Part shown: positions 62,277 to 64,000 of the stretch, piece by piece
Layout: each line of letters opens with the position of its first letter
Numbering within the stretch: position 1 is the first letter of the stretch
Assembly: GCF_018687715.1 (NCBI RefSeq)
Contig: NC_056761.1
Location: 11,511,001 to 11,575,000 of the forward strand
From: Carya illinoinensis
Lineage: Eukaryota > Streptophyta > Magnoliopsida > Fagales > Juglandaceae
Length of the DNA: 64,000 nt
Direction: 5' to 3'
Notes under the pieces: generated by a model
The model's input: only the letters and a program-made list of their open reading frames with translations
What the model was told of the DNA's origin: nothing
The model's database searches: none
Position numbers and translations under genes: made by a program

Positions 62277-64000
62277 GAGCATTGGTGTAGATAAAGACAA
62301 ATGCTAAATTTGGCTAAAATCACATATTTTGCCTGTTCTATTTAAGAGAGATTCTTGTATTAGATTATCCATATATTAGCTAAAATAATAAAAAAAATAT
62401 TATTAATTTATAATAAGAATAAATTTAGTTATTTATTTTTTCATATTTTTCAATTAAACTGACCATATGTTAATTAATAATTTAATTTATAATTAAATTA
62501 TTGTTTGTCAACCAATTTTTTTTTTTTTTTTTTGCCAACCTAATCATCCAATAATTGTATCTATAATTCTTGAATCCAACAAATACAATTTACCAATCCT
62601 TCTTCTACCAAATGATTATAGCTATAATTTTTGAAACCAACAAATACATTTTGTCAACCTTTCTTCTTCTGCCAACCTTTTTGGTTGTAGCTAACAGTAT
62701 CGGATTAAGTCCTATAAATATATCAACATCTAAACTACTTCCCACTCATCTTCTTCTAATTCTTCTAATTATCTTCCCTTAATTTGCTATGGATCCATAG
62801 AATATTGATCATATTGTATATGACGATTACTCTAACCATGAATTTGATATGATTGAAGCAATGACGGTAGAACAGGAAAGAAGGGCTACCAAGAGAGCAT
62901 CTATTTCACGTTGTCGTAATGCTCAACGCCGTACCTTCATCAAATGTGATCCATTGGATGTCATCAATGCTTTTGGAATGATTACTTTGTTGAGCCACCA
63001 ATATATCTGCCAAATATTTTTAGGAGGAGGTTTTGAATGGGTCTTGATCTATTTGTATGCATCCATTCTGTAGTTGAAATTCATGTTGATTATTTTGTCC
63101 AAAAAAGAGACGTCAATGGAAAGCTCAGATTGTCTTCCCTTTAGAAGATGACTGTAGTGATTAGAATGCTCGCATATGAGATAACGGTAGATCTTATGGA
63201 CGAGTATGTCAGAATTGGAAAGCACCGTATGGGTGAGTATGAAAAAAATTTGTTAAGGAGATTGTGTCAATTTTTTCTAATGATTACTTGAGGTCTCCAA
63301 ACAGCAGTGATATAGCAAGGTTACTACATGTCGGACCAAAACGTGAGTTTTCAGGAATGTTAGATAGCATTGATTACATACACTAGAAATGGAAGAAATG
63401 TCATAGTACTTGAAAATATATGTACTCTAACCATATAAATGAATCAACTATTATTTTGGAGGATATTACATATTACGATATTTGAATATGGCATACTGGC
63501 CACCCAACTCAGAAATTTTACCAATGAAATAGTCCAAAGTGGGATCCCAACCTCAATAGGCTACGTTTAACTTTTTCACAAAAATATAAGAGAGAGATGT
63601 GTAACAAAGAATCCAAACTTTACTCTGCCTCATCCCTTAGTTTTCCAAATAATATTTTTTTCCTCCCAGTTGCAAGACTCTTATTGTAAAACTGTGATGT
63701 TGTTAATTAATATGATTGGTTGCAAACATGAGCTGATGAGGGGCAAAAAATTGTTTTACAATAATATGAATAATGGCACAATCTAAATGAAGGCTATCTT
63801 GTCCACCCAACATGCTAGGATAAAGTTTGGTTTTCAGGCAACAGAGCAATGCTACTTTACTGTAAGATTCACTCTCTACATTGTTGACATCTCACAAATT
63901 GATTTACAAGAGGAATTAGTTTTAGATTTCTCTTGCCAATGAATTCGTGTCATATTAACTGTTTGGAGGGTGTATCCTTCCCATCGGCTTTTAAATATAA
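62277..64000 (+). mobile_element. PIF/Harbinger element, left part (runs off the window?)
   Basis: GAGCATTGGTG at 62277, with AAATTTGGCTAAAAT shortly after, resembles the ends of the Harbinger element at 50464-53663. A decayed transposase follows. No right end was found, so the element may continue past 64000. Sequence after about 63500 shows no recognisable coding content. Confidence 0.55.
62790..63497 (+). pseudogene. Harbinger transposase (HARBI1/ALP1-like), decayed
   Basis: Opens MDP-stop-NIDHIVYDDYSNHEF, then EAMTVEQERRATKRASISR, NDYFVEPPIYLPNIFRRRF (diagnostic of plant Harbinger transposases), KMTVVIRMLAYEITVDLMDE, then YVRIGK, SPNSSDIARLL and GMLDSIDYIH followed by a stop and KWKKC. 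The last matches the region of the first catalytic Asp (usual form GMLGSIDCMHWKW). At least one premature stop and several frame changes; the remaining catalytic region is not seen. Confidence 0.8.

Overview
This is nuclear DNA of a woody dicot plant. The reasons are two spliced protein genes with GT-AG introns and close Arabidopsis counterparts, AT-rich spacers, and a dense mix of plant transposons (Copia LTR element, L1-type LINEs, tRNA-derived SINEs, TRIMs, hAT, Tourist and PIF/Harbinger elements). One MITE type with GATGAGATGAGA-like ends makes me suspect Fagales, perhaps walnut or pecan, but that is a guess. Nothing bacterial or viral is present. || Two apparently functional genes lie on the minus strand. 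The first (CDS 15872 down to 2001, 12 exons, 420 codons) is a mitochondrial-type solanesyl/polyprenyl diphosphate synthase like Arabidopsis SPS3. Every exon joins in frame and both aspartate-rich catalytic motifs are intact. The second (CDS 50159 down to 27182, 7 exons, 943 codons) is a C3HC zinc-finger protein of the NIPA/ILP1 family, with its C-X2-C ... H-X3-C ligands intact. Its 2.8 kb of coding sequence is spread over 23 kb because introns 1, 2 and 3 are full of transposons. The two genes share no evident pathway; they are simply neighbours. || Layout. 1-2000: 3' flank of the synthase gene. 2001-15872: synthase gene, with LINE, SINE, hAT and 5S-like pieces mostly in its 5.9 kb intron 4. 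15873-18390: flank with a Tourist MITE and microsatellites. 18390-24660: an inverted-repeat element split by a degenerate Copia element (19347-24254). 24660-27180: spacer. 27182-50159: ILP1-like gene carrying a 5.4 kb LINE in intron 3, three TRIMs in intron 2, and LINE pieces, SINEs and MITEs in intron 1. 50464-53663: a Harbinger-type element with a decayed Myb/SANT-like ORF. 53668-57635: a two-period minisatellite block flanked by ~300 bp direct repeats and broken by an 837 bp insertion. 57636-60900: spacer. 60940-62276: an LRR receptor-like-protein pseudogene, cut by the left end of a second Harbinger element whose decayed transposase runs to about 63497. || I found no new defence or enzymatic system. 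The most unusual structures are the minisatellite block with its flanking direct repeats, the inverted-repeat element carrying a non-TG/CA Copia, the cluster of three TRIMs in one intron, and a 5S rRNA-like segment next to a SINE. All coordinates were read by eye; boundaries of decayed elements may be off by tens of bases.
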